Shown here: positions 25,517 through 33,280 of the stretch, piece after piece
Layout of the letters: the number at the start of each line of letters is the position of its first letter
Position numbering within the stretch: the first letter of the stretch is position 1
Source: Acidobacteriota bacterium
Lineage (GTDB): Bacteria > Acidobacteriota > Blastocatellia > Pyrinomonadales > Pyrinomonadaceae
Assembly: GCA_019639175.1 (NCBI GenBank)
Contig: JAHBSK010000012.1
Coordinates: 1 to 64,000 of the forward strand
DNA: 64,000 nt
Reading direction: 5' to 3'
Notes under the pieces: generated by a model
The model's database searches: none
Told to the model about the DNA's origin: nothing
The model's input: only the letters and a program-made list of their open reading frames with translations
Program-made: the position numbers and the translations under genes

Positions 25517-28111
25517 CTATGGTCTCGCTGACGACTTGGGCAGGTTTTGCTCGTTGAACCGCAGCTCAATTTCCTCACCATAATCCCATTCTCTGTCATT
25601 TTCGCTGGCCTTGATGTTTTGAAATGTGAAATTGAATACTATTGAATTACCGTCTTTCAAGATTTGTAATGGAATAGGAAAAAGGACGGATTTGTTTGGC
25701 AGCAACATTGCTGATGAGCCAAAATCAAACCCATAAGGAATCCATTCATTATCTTTATCCTTTACTCCATGCCAGATCGAGATCTCGCGGTTGTCACACA
25801 ATCCAAGCATTTTTTGCCCATCAGGAAAAAGATGGAAACAGGCCGGATCTGGAAAATACATGCTCTGTGTCGGGATGTTTATCGGCAAAGATGAATCATT
25901 ATGCAGCCGAAGCCAAATGGCATTTGCATCTTCTGTGGTCTTTTTGACCTTACTTTCATTTAGCTCGTCCGATTCCATCATTCTTTTTTCGCCGGGATCG
26001 GACATGTCGCCATAATGCTCGAATGTGATATAGACCTTCTTACTGTATTTTTCTATGTATATAGCGGCCTGTTTTTCACGCTCGTTTTTTAATTCTGTGA
26101 TCGCAGCAACGCGATCCTTCCTTTCAGCCGCAATCCTTACTTCCTGTTCTCCGGGCTGAAAAGAAGGTATCAGTTGCCACAGCCTTTTCCCGGATGCGGT
26201 GTCGTATAATGACAGATTCTGATTTTCTCCTCCGATAAAAAATGTTTTGGAATCAGGGCTAAAGGCAACCGAATCGTCACCGGAGTATTCATATTCAAGT
26301 TTGTGAACAAGACTCAGGTCATCCAAATCCCAGATTTCAGTAGTGCCTATATTTCCGACAACGGCTATAAAACGCCCGTCCATGCTCATTGCTGCTTTAT
26401 CAAGATATGTAATGCCTATATTTTTTGAAGTGCCAAGCTTTTCACCTGTTTTAATGTCGATCAGTTCGATGGTCTTTTCATTGTCATCACTATGAATAAT
26501 GACAGCGATCTTTTTGCCGTCCGGAGTTGGAAATACATCAGAAACCCCTTTACCTATCTTGAATTTATTCAATTCCTTGCCTGTATCAGGATTCCAGAGA
26601 CGTATTGTTCCGTCAGAATGTCCCGTTACCAACTTGCTCCCATCAATGCTAAATGCAGCGGAATTAACGGGGACACTCGAATAGCTGGTGGTCATATTTC
26701 CTAATCGCGATTCATAACCTTCAACTGTTTGTATCTCGATCTTAGTCTTTAATACAGATATATCCCAAATATGTAGGGAGCCATTTATCAAAGTCAGAAA
26801 AAGTCCGCTGTCGTTCGCAAATTCGATCCTTTCAATATCATCACTTCTATCGCCTGCCTTGACGGTATTCAAAAGTTTACCCGATGTTGTGTCCCATAAT
26901 TTGAGAACGCTGTCTCCGTCACCGGAGAGCAGTTTTTTACCATCCGGGCTGAATGCAATAGCAGTGACCCTGTCATCGTGTCCTGAGAGTGTTCTGAGAT
27001 GCGTTCGGTCATTCGGGTCAAAAAAGTATATATTTCGGTCATTTCCGGCAACTGCCAGGATCTTATTGTCCGGACTATAAGAAATTGCGTTAATGCTGCT
27101 TGGGTGAGCGTCAAGAAGCCAGGATCGGCCGCTTTCAATGTCAGTCACAATTATAGACGTGTCCAACGGTTTGCCTTCTTGGGCCAACAATTTGCCGTCA
27201 TCACTCAAATCAAATGCGGTTGCGACCGAAAACTCCTTGTTAACAGGACGGCTTTCGCCTGTTTCAAGGTCATAAAAGCGAAACCCTGCACTTTCACGAA
27301 TGACCGCTTTTTTACCATCCCCGCTTATTCTCGAACCAATTTTATAGCCGTTTACTTTTGCTGTTCTGGTCTTATTACTGGTCTTGTTGTCTTTGATCAG
27401 AATCTCGGACTCACTTGTTCGCTGGATTGATGTCGTCAGATCACTGCTATAAGACGTTTCCCAGTCATAGGTCTGCATTTCTCGGCAGGGCGTTGCAGAT
27501 TCACCTGTCTGTTTCGCAGAGAGCAGATCCCATTCGGTGATATTGCCATCAAGATTTCCGATCTTTAACTTTTCGGCTTTTTCGTCAAAAACAATAGCTA
27601 TACCCGCACAAGGATTTCCCTCAAATGTCTTTATAGTTTTTCCGTCCGAAACCTGAATAAGTTTTACTGGGGCGTTTTTGTCAGACAGAGCGGTAGTGGC
27701 GATCATCTTACCATCCGGGCTGAATTTAATTGCAGTAATATCTTCCCGATGCACTTCGGATCGCCAAAGGAATTTGCCGGTCTTTGCATCCCACAACTGC
27801 ACAGTGCCGTTGGCGCTGCCGGTTGCGACAAGTTTCTCGTCAGGACTCCATGCCAGACTGTTCAGCGTGTAATATTCATCAGCCTTTTGAATAAAGGAAA
27901 TGGTACGTTTCCACAACAGCCTTCCGGCGCGGACATCCCAGAGAGCCATATCTTGATTGCCCGATGAATATGACAAGAGCATTGAACCTGTTGGGCTGAA
28001 TTTCATCCTTAGGATACTGCCGCGGTGGGTAAACTGAAAAGGGGTCTCCTGGCCGGGAAGAACATAGGCCGAGAGTAGAAGTGCAACGATGAGCAATGCA
28101 GACTTTTTCAC
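25517..28111 (-). CDS. Secreted WD40-repeat protein
   Basis: An 864-residue protein with a signal peptide (SALLIVALLLSAYVLPG, cleavage near residue 20). Ten or more WD40 units follow between about residues 25 and 620, visible as repeated SPDGKxLATGSxDGTVxLWD patterns (for example AWSPDEKLVATGSANGTVQL, AFSPDGKKLLSGDGDSVLKL, AFSIDGSKLVTGHSDGTIRL). This is enough for one to two seven-bladed propellers. The last ~240 residues are not WD40. There is no kinase, HTH or NACHT domain. Likely a periplasmic or surface scaffold. Confidence 0.88.
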   Translation of the reverse strand: MKKSALLIVALLLSAYVLPGQETPFQFTHRGSILRMKFSPTGSMLLSYSSGNQDMALWDVRAGRLLWKRTISFIQKADEYYTLNSLAWSPDEKLVATGSANGTVQLWDAKTGKFLWRSEVHREDITAIKFSPDGKMIATTALSDKNAPVKLIQVSDGKTIKTFEGNPCAGIAIVFDEKAEKLKIGNLDGNITEWDLLSAKQTGESATPCREMQTYDWETSYSSDLTTSIQRTSESEILIKDNKTSNKTRTAKVNGYKIGSRISGDGKKAVIRESAGFRFYDLETGESRPVNKEFSVATAFDLSDDGKLLAQEGKPLDTSIIVTDIESGRSWLLDAHPSSINAISYSPDNKILAVAGNDRNIYFFDPNDRTHLRTLSGHDDRVTAIAFSPDGKKLLSGDGDSVLKLWDTTSGKLLNTVKAGDRSDDIERIEFANDSGLFLTLINGSLHIWDISVLKTKIEIQTVEGYESRLGNMTTSYSSVPVNSAAFSIDGSKLVTGHSDGTIRLWNPDTGKELNKFKIGKGVSDVFPTPDGKKIAVIIHSDDNEKTIELIDIKTGEKLGTSKNIGITYLDKAAMSMDGRFIAVVGNIGTTEIWDLDDLSLVHKLEYEYSGDDSVAFSPDSKTFFIGGENQNLSLYDTASGKRLWQLIPSFQPGEQEVRIAAERKDRVAAITELKNEREKQAAIYIEKYSKKVYITFEHYGDMSDPGEKRMMESDELNESKVKKTTEDANAIWLRLHNDSSLPINIPTQSMYFPDPACFHLFPDGQKMLGLCDNREISIWHGVKDKDNEWIPYGFDFGSSAMLLPNKSVLFPIPLQILKDGNSIVFNFTFQNIKASENDREWDYGEEIELRFNEQNLPKSSARP

Positions 28112-28255
28112 AAAATTTGTCTTATCCTAAATGAATGAACAGTACAACAGCAATATATATTAGATGCAGAAACTGTCAAAAAGTTCCTTAACGTGATGCA
28201 ATAACAGTTTTAGATTTGTTTTCATCCCTCTTATTTAGCTATCCTGAATCCTTTT

Positions 28256-29647
28256 ATGGAACCGAGAGTTTCAAAAGGTATTGAGCGGCCGGAGTTTCTT
28301 GAACACGGGCTGGCGCCGTATTTTGAGCGGCTTTTGACGTTTGCGTCAACGGCGGAGTTGGAATCTTCAGCCGTACACGCTGAAATACGCGATGAGGCCG
28401 AGCGGATATTGAATGCTGTGGTCGCGGAAGAACGAGAGACGGGAGCCAAGAGACATGAGACAGGAGACGGGAGACACGGAGAAGAAGTAAGGGAGAAAGG
28501 GAGTGGAGGAGTAGGGGAGAAAAATCCGCAATCCGCAATCAGTAATCCGCAATCCGCAATCTGCAATCCGCAATCTGCAATCCGCAATACGCATTTCGCA
28601 ATCAGTAATCCGCATTCCGCAATCAGTAATCCGCATTCCGCGTTCCGCATTCCGCAATCGGTCTCCGCGTTGGCGTGGAACATCGAGCGCGGGTGTGTTT
28701 TTGACGGCATTGTAAAGGCGTTAAAGGAGCATGATGGTTTGCGGGACAAGGATGTTCTGCTGCTGACGGAGCTTGACCACGGCATGGCGCGGAGCGGCAA
28801 CCGTTTTGTCGCGCAGGAGATCGCCCGCGAGTTGGGGCTGAATTACGCATTTGCTCCGGTTTACATCGCCCTGCAAAAAGGCAGCGGCGTCGAATCTGAG
28901 GTCGATGGCGAGAACACGGCGTCGATCCACGGGCTGGCGATGTTCTCCAGATGGCCGATGCGGAATATTCACGCCGTGCCTTTGCCAAACGGCAAGGACA
29001 AGATGTGGGGCAAGGAAAAACGCCTCGGCTGGCTGCGTGCCTTGGTAGCCGACATCGAACATCCTGCCGGAACGTTTCGCGCCGTGACGGTTCATCTGGA
29101 CGCGCATTGTTCGCGGGCGCATCGCAAATTGCAGATGCAGATCATCCTCGATCATTTGGCGACGCTGCCCGAAATGCCGACGCTTATCGGCGGCGACTGG
29201 AACACGACGACGTTCAATTCGCAAAGCTCGACGCGAGCGATAATGGGCTATTGGCGGCGCGTTTTTATGGGGCCAAAGAACGTCGCGAAAAACCACCTTC
29301 CGCATCCCGAACGCTTTTTCGAACGCCCGCTTTTCGACATGCTCGAAAAACGCGGCTACGATTTCCGCTCGCTGAACAACGTCGGCACAGGCACGCTGCA
29401 TTACCACGTCGAAAGCATCGAAAAAAACACGAATCTTCGCGATTGGGTTCCCGAATGGTGTTTTCCGTTCATCTTCTGGGCAGCAAACCGCGTCGGCGGC
29501 AGCGTTTCGGGCCGTCTGGACTGGTTCGCCGGCAAAGGCATCACGCCGGCTGGCCCCAATGCGGCCAAAACCATCGGCGATCTTAAGGACGAAACCGGCA
29601 CGCCGCTGTCCGATCATGACGCAATATCTTTGGATCTCAACCTGTGA
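28256..29647 (+). CDS. Endonuclease/exonuclease/phosphatase-family protein with repeat insertion
   Basis: A 463-residue protein. The EEP-fold core begins near residue 140 (ALAWNIERGCVFDGI) and includes LLLTELDHGMARSGNRFVAQ, VTVHLDAHCSRAHRKLQM, the catalytic region GGDWNTTTF (DxN) and SDHDAISLDL near the end; these are the Mg-dependent endonuclease/phosphatase motifs. Residues ~60-137 are encoded by heptamer repeats and read as seven-residue repeats (NPQSAIS, NPQSAIC, NPQSAIR...). A short N-terminal domain (1-60) precedes them. No signal peptide. The substrate is unknown. Confidence 0.85.
   Translation: MEPRVSKGIERPEFLEHGLAPYFERLLTFASTAELESSAVHAEIRDEAERILNAVVAEERETGAKRHETGDGRHGEEVREKGSGGVGEKNPQSAISNPQSAICNPQSAIRNTHFAISNPHSAISNPHSAFRIPQSVSALAWNIERGCVFDGIVKALKEHDGLRDKDVLLLTELDHGMARSGNRFVAQEIARELGLNYAFAPVYIALQKGSGVESEVDGENTASIHGLAMFSRWPMRNIHAVPLPNGKDKMWGKEKRLGWLRALVADIEHPAGTFRAVTVHLDAHCSRAHRKLQMQIILDHLATLPEMPTLIGGDWNTTTFNSQSSTRAIMGYWRRVFMGPKNVAKNHLPHPERFFERPLFDMLEKRGYDFRSLNNVGTGTLHYHVESIEKNTNLRDWVPEWCFPFIFWAANRVGGSVSGRLDWFAGKGITPAGPNAAKTIGDLKDETGTPLSDHDAISLDLNL
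28436..28477. repeat. Heptamer repeats inside the EEP gene, block 1
   Basis: Six 7-bp units of the GAGACGG/GAGACAT/GAGCCAA type. They are translated in frame within the EEP-fold gene as the charged stretch ETGAKRHETGDGRH. Confidence 0.75.
28523..28662. repeat. Heptamer repeats inside the EEP gene, block 2 (20 units)
   Basis: Twenty consecutive 7-bp units of AATCCGC with variants AATCAGT, AATCTGC, ATTCCGC, 140 bp in all. Because 3 x 7 = 21 bp, the translation is periodic at seven residues (NPQSAIS-type). The block keeps the reading frame open. Confidence 0.92.
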
Positions 29648-29680
29648 TTTTTCACTTCTCACCTTTAACTTGCTTCGGAA

Positions 29681-29715
29681 TAAGTGATAAGTGACAGGTG
29701 ATAAGTTATAATAGA
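29681..29715. repeat. Heptamer repeats at the start of a small gene
   Basis: Units TAAGTGA, TAAGTGA, CAGGTGA, TAAGTTA, TAATAGA, ending 3 nt before the ATG at 29719. An inverted set (TCACTTC, TCACCTT, TAACTTG) lies at 29652-29672, so the leader can form a hairpin. Confidence 0.75.
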
Positions 29716-29718
29716 TCT

Positions 29719-29970
29719 ATGGAAGTTTCATTTTCACAGACACTCAGTTTTGACGCGGCGACATTTGAGTTTGACGTGGTCGATAACCAGAACGGCAACG
29801 CGACAGCGATCAAATTTCCGGTCGATGACAAACAGGTCAGCCCCGGCGATTCCATCGTCGTGGTTTCTGACGGAGAGATATTGTTTCACGCCATGATCGG
29901 CAAGATAGAGGACGGTTTTGCCTATGCCGCCGACCCAAAAGGTTCGCTGCTGCCCGCAGGCGTCCAATAG
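29719..29970 (+). CDS. Small conserved hypothetical protein
   Basis: An 83-residue acidic, beta-rich protein (MEVSFSQTLSFDAATFEF, then PGDSIVVVSDGEILFHAMIG). No function recognised. The strand pattern and the PGDxIxV turn resemble a small OB- or AbrB-like barrel, but no family motif supports a name. The chosen ATG follows heptamer repeats directly; an in-frame ATG at 29698 lies inside them. Confidence 0.55.
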   Translation: MEVSFSQTLSFDAATFEFDVVDNQNGNATAIKFPVDDKQVSPGDSIVVVSDGEILFHAMIGKIEDGFAYAADPKGSLLPAGVQ

Positions 29971-30073
29971 ACACGAATAGAGCTTTGCAGGAATGCAAAG
30001 GTTTTTTGAAACAACATCCAATGTCCGTAGAGCGGTTCGGAAATTTGCAAGTCCTGACTCGCGGCCGGATCGG

Positions 30074-30122
30074 GACTTGAGACTCAAGACTCAAGACTCA
30101 AGACTCAAGACTCAAGACTCTA
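30074..30122. repeat. Heptamer repeats upstream of tRNA-Ala
   Basis: Seven 7-bp units: GACTTGA, five perfect GACTCAA, GACTCTA. The run stops 11 nt before the tRNA gene, where the -10/-35 region of its promoter would be expected. Confidence 0.92.
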
Positions 30123-30133
30123 AACTGTTTTTG

Positions 30134-30209
30134 GGGGATGTAGCTCAGCTGGGAGAGCGCGGCGTTCGCAATGCCGAGGTCAGGGGTTCGATCCCCCTCA
30201 TCTCCACCA
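30134..30209 (+). tRNA. tRNA-Ala (anticodon CGC)
   Basis: 76 nt with a complete cloverleaf: acceptor GGGGATG/CATCTCC (one G-U), D-arm GCTC/GAGC, anticodon stem CGGCG/TGCCG with loop TTCGCAA (anticodon CGC, codon GCG), five-base variable loop, T-arm AGGGG/CCCCT with TTCGATC loop. A73 is followed by an encoded CCA at the 3' end. No other tRNA lies nearby. Confidence 0.96.
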
Positions 30210-30305
30210 CTTTCTTCGGTCATTTTCCTGTATTTGATCGGTTTTTTGAACCCGTGGGAGTCCATAAGCATCTTTTGGGGAAATAACAGGCATCTTATCA
30301 AAGAT

Positions 30306-31157
30306 ATGACCGGAAAAATGCGTATGTATATTAAAAGGATCGGGTTGACGGCGGCAGCGTTGATGATGTTTGCGGTCGCGGGTTTTGGACAGCAGGCGTC
30401 CGGCCTGACGCCGCAGAACTTGTCCAAAGCGGAGACGGACAAGATCATTGCCGCGTTCACTTCGCACGAAAAAGAGTTTCGCGACGCCCTGACCAGCTAT
30501 GTTTTTAACCGCAGTGCGACCATTCAGACCATCGGCATGGGCGGACAGGTCACAGGTGTTTACCGCCGCGATTCGTTCATGACGTTTACCGGTGCCGGTG
30601 AAAGGTTCGAGCGGATCACGTATTTTCCGGTGCCGACGATCAGGGAAATTAACATCACGCCCGAAGATATCGAAGACCTCGGCGGCGTCAATCCGTTCGC
30701 GCTTGAGCCGCAGGTGATAGATCAATATAACTTCACATATCTGGGCAAGGAAAAGATCGACGACCTCATGCTCCATGTTTTTGAGGTCCAGCCAAAGGTG
30801 ATCCCAAACCCGAAAAAGAGCAAGCAGCGTGTTTTTTCGGGCCGCATCTGGGTGGATGATCGCGACCTGATGATCGTCAAATCAAAAGGCAAGGCACTGC
30901 CCGAAGACAAGAACAACAAATACCCGATCGTCGAAACGTGGCGCGAGAACATAGACGGCAAATATTGGTTTCCGGCCTATGCCTACGCCGATGACGAGCT
31001 TGTTTTCGGCAGCGGTTATTCGGTAAAAATGCGGATGAAAGTGACCTATTCCGATTACAGGCTTGGCCGCTCGACCGTGATAATAGGCGACGACGAGGAA
31101 GTGATCAGCGATCCCGAACCTCAGCCAAAACCTTCGCCAATGCCGGAAAAACCGTAA
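30306..31157 (+). CDS. Secreted hypothetical protein (outer-membrane-lipoprotein-sorting-like fold)
   Basis: A protein of about 283 residues with a signal peptide (MYIKRIGLTAAALMMFAVAG, cleavage near GFG-Q). The mature part begins with a helix (LSKAETDKIIAAFTSHEKEF), then alternating strands such as DQYNFTYLGKEKIDDLMLHV, FSGRIWVDDRDLMIVKSKG and VKMRMKVTYSDYRLG, the plan of LolA/LppX-type proteins that shield lipid. The tail is Pro-rich. ATG 30306 is used; 30318 and 30324 are alternatives, and no strong Shine-Dalgarno decides among them. The name is tentative. Confidence 0.7.
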   Translation: MTGKMRMYIKRIGLTAAALMMFAVAGFGQQASGLTPQNLSKAETDKIIAAFTSHEKEFRDALTSYVFNRSATIQTIGMGGQVTGVYRRDSFMTFTGAGERFERITYFPVPTIREINITPEDIEDLGGVNPFALEPQVIDQYNFTYLGKEKIDDLMLHVFEVQPKVIPNPKKSKQRVFSGRIWVDDRDLMIVKSKGKALPEDKNNKYPIVETWRENIDGKYWFPAYAYADDELVFGSGYSVKMRMKVTYSDYRLGRSTVIIGDDEEVISDPEPQPKPSPMPEKP

Positions 31158-31200
31158 AATTCGCGGCACCCCGCTATGACGCGCGGAAAAGTTTCCGGCC

Positions 31201-31500
31201 AAAGGCGGAAACCCGACCGGTAGGAAGGGTGTCTTTTTCAGTCTGGAGTTTAGAGTCTGGAGCTTTATCTCTCTTTCTCCCCATCTCCCTATCTCTTTTC
31301 CTCAGGCTATGCCCTCAAGCACTGCGGTCTGGCTGTGCCAGACCGTGAGCCTTCCCCTAAATATAAAGAGGCTGTGCCTTTGAAAGAAAAGAGGCACAGC
31401 CTCTAAGAGAAATCTTATAGGCCAAGTATCGGTCGGGCATAGCACCGACCGCAGTGCAAAATGGCATAGCCAAAAGGCGGAAACCCGACCGGTAGGAAGG
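31201..31500. repeat. Composite repeat region: 28-bp direct repeats around a 165-bp inverted-repeat element
   Basis: An identical 28-bp sequence (starting AAAGGCGGAAACCCGACC) occurs at 31201-31228 and 31473-31500. Between them lie heptamers (AGTCTGG, AGTTTAG, AGTCTGG, AGCTTTA at 31240-31267) and an element 31306-31470 whose ends are imperfect inverted copies (GCTATGCC...GCACTGCGGTC). Inside it are three perfect hairpins: CGGTCTGGC-TGT-GCCAGACCG (31325-31345), a 12-bp stem GAGGCTGTGCCT (31368-31403) and CGGTCGG/CCGACCG (31430-31451). It fills the 420-bp gap 31158-31578, where no gene is seen. Confidence 0.85.
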
Positions 31501-31578
31501 AGGTAAGAAAGGATCATATTTCCAGTGAGTGAGCAGAAAGAACACACTCGCTACTGCTCGTGTTTCCGCCTGCGGACT

Positions 31579-32421
31579 CTAAAAGAAAGCTCCGGTATCC
31601 GTTCCGAACATAACGCGAAATATAACAGGCGTGTTTGCAAGGAACATCGTCAGCCACGTACGCGGTTTATGGGCATCTTCGGCAAGATAAAAAATGCGCG
31701 GCGGAAAATAGATCAGAAACGCCGCAAAACTCAAAAAGAAAAGCCGTCCGAGAAGGTCGTAGAAGCCCGAAACCGGAGGAAAGATGTCAGCCGCCGTCAT
31801 CAGGTTCCATATCAATTGATAGAAAAGCATGTTCGCAAAGATACATGCGTCACCCAGCAGTTCGGCGTTGCGGCTTAGCAGAAATGCTGTTCGCGGTTCC
31901 CGTCGCGGCGGCGTGAAATAGCGGTAAACAAAGACAGTGTTCACTATTGCCAGCGCCAGCAGAGTAAACAGCGAGACCAGGAAAACCCCTGAGTCATCAT
32001 CGTCCGTTCCCGATATGTATGGAACGATGATCGCATTTATCACTGATATGATGACGGCCTGGAGACAGAAGTAGAATATCGGATTTGCAAGACATCCGAG
32101 CGGAGTGTCCGTGATAATATCAGAATCTTCCTGCCTCTTTTTTCTTCTCAGGTGAAATCTTTGGCGTTTCAAAATGGCGGCGGCCGGAGGCAAAAAGAAT
32201 GCGGCGAAAAGCACTATGCAAAGAGCGGTGATCGCCAGCGGATCTTCTTCGGATGAACGCCTCAGCATCAGCACGAACAACGGCGTCAGCAGCCACATTA
32301 AAAATATGTTCACCAAAAACACGGTGACGTCCAGCAGCAGCCCGCGGTTCTTCCACGAGAACAGATCAGCCGCCTTTCCCCGCAAGGCGTCGGCATAAGT
32401 TGTCTTGTCAGGCTTTGACAT
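31579..32421 (-). CDS. Polytopic membrane protein of unknown function
   Basis: A 280-residue protein with six or seven transmembrane segments (about 28-50, 64-85, 108-130, 145-165, 190-212, 222-240). The RRKKRQEDSD segment (about 93-102) is a cytosolic loop. There are no recognised motifs; the plan is reminiscent of RDD-type proteins but without the RDD signature. Its start overlaps the 3' end of the plsC-like gene by 14 nt on the same strand, so the two are probably cotranscribed and this protein may act in the membrane with the acyltransferase. Confidence 0.75.
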   Translation of the reverse strand: MSKPDKTTYADALRGKAADLFSWKNRGLLLDVTVFLVNIFLMWLLTPLFVLMLRRSSEEDPLAITALCIVLFAAFFLPPAAAILKRQRFHLRRKKRQEDSDIITDTPLGCLANPIFYFCLQAVIISVINAIIVPYISGTDDDDSGVFLVSLFTLLALAIVNTVFVYRYFTPPRREPRTAFLLSRNAELLGDACIFANMLFYQLIWNLMTAADIFPPVSGFYDLLGRLFFLSFAAFLIYFPPRIFYLAEDAHKPRTWLTMFLANTPVIFRVMFGTDTGAFF

Positions 32422-33232
32422 GGTCGTCGGTTTCGGCGGACTGAACGTATCCGAGTTCTTCGGCTATCGCTCCGCGAACCTCTGTGATAAGTTCCGCAAT
32501 TTCCTTTCCGTCTGTGCTGACAGGCGGCAGCAGCGTCATCTCTATCGTTCCCGGATATGCCAGGCCTGTCCGCTTGCCCATCATCATGTCCGTGTTCTTT
32601 ATCGCCACGGGAACTATACGCGCTCCGGTTTGCAGGGCAAGGTGGAACGCGCCTTTTTTGAAAGGCAAAAGCTCGCCGGGCATCGCCCTTGTGCCCTCGG
32701 CAAACACTCCGAAGGAGCTTCCGCTTTCCATTACCTTCCTCGCCTTTTCCATTGACCGTTTCGCGCGGTCAGGGTTTGAACGGTCGATCGCGAAGATGTT
32801 CACATAATGCATTCCCTGGCCCAAAACCGGAACCTTCAGAAGTTCTTTTTTCGCGACCAGCCCGATCTTGTGTCCCGTGTAAAAAAAGAGCGTTGCGGTG
32901 TCCAGATACGAGCGGTGATTTGAGATAAAGACGTATTGTTCGTCAGGGTCGAGGTGTTCCTTGCCGCTGACGCTGATCGTCGCCCCGCACGCTTTCAGCC
33001 ATTGTGCCGCTCCCCAGCGGGCAACGGGATAAAGCCACATTTTGCGGTTGATGATGCCGAGAAAGATCAACACCGGAATGCCGACGACCAAAAGCAGTGT
33101 TCCGGCCAGCGTCCAGCACCACCAGTAGCGGAGTTTGCCCGCGAGCCGCGATTTGTTAGACTCAGGAACAGCAAATACCAGTTTTTTATTTTCCAGCACA
33201 GCTTTTACAGGTGGTTTCCGAGAAATATGAGA
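32408..33232 (-). CDS. 1-acyl-sn-glycerol-3-phosphate acyltransferase (PlsC family)
   Basis: Acyltransferase that makes phosphatidic acid from lysophosphatidate. The catalytic NHxxxxD motif is NHRSYLDT (about residues 104-111), and the glycerol-phosphate-binding motif is FAEGTRAMPGEL (EGTR). A hydrophobic segment (about 30-60) anchors it in the inner membrane. ATG 33232 follows GGAAAG; the in-frame TTG at 33253 lies in a poorer context. It overlaps the membrane-protein gene downstream and is divergent from the carboxypeptidase gene 48 nt away. Confidence 0.9.
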   Translation of the reverse strand, partial: SHISRKPPVKAVLENKKLVFAVPESNKSRLAGKLRYWWCWTLAGTLLLVVGIPVLIFLGIINRKMWLYPVARWGAAQWLKACGATISVSGKEHLDPDEQYVFISNHRSYLDTATLFFYTGHKIGLVAKKELLKVPVLGQGMHYVNIFAIDRSNPDRAKRSMEKARKVMESGSSFGVFAEGTRAMPGELLPFKKGAFHLALQTGARIVPVAIKNTDMMMGKRTGLAYPGTIEMTLLPPVSTDGKEIAELITEVRGAIAEELGYVQSAETDDHVKA

Positions 33233-33280
33233 CATGATCTTTCCGCGCGTCAATTTACGAATGATAAGGAATTAAACCAA

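Noticed and set aside
28523..28662. Regular short repeats as a CRISPR array
   Set aside because: Units are 7 bp without unique spacers and lie in a coding frame; no cas genes in the window.
28721..29662. 313-codon open frame on the minus strand opposite the EEP gene
   Set aside because: Antisense shadow of a gene with clear catalytic motifs on the plus strand; no recognisable protein.
32936..33280. N-terminal extension of the M14 carboxypeptidase
   Set aside because: It runs antisense through the plsC-like gene; a signal peptide begins at ATG 33281.
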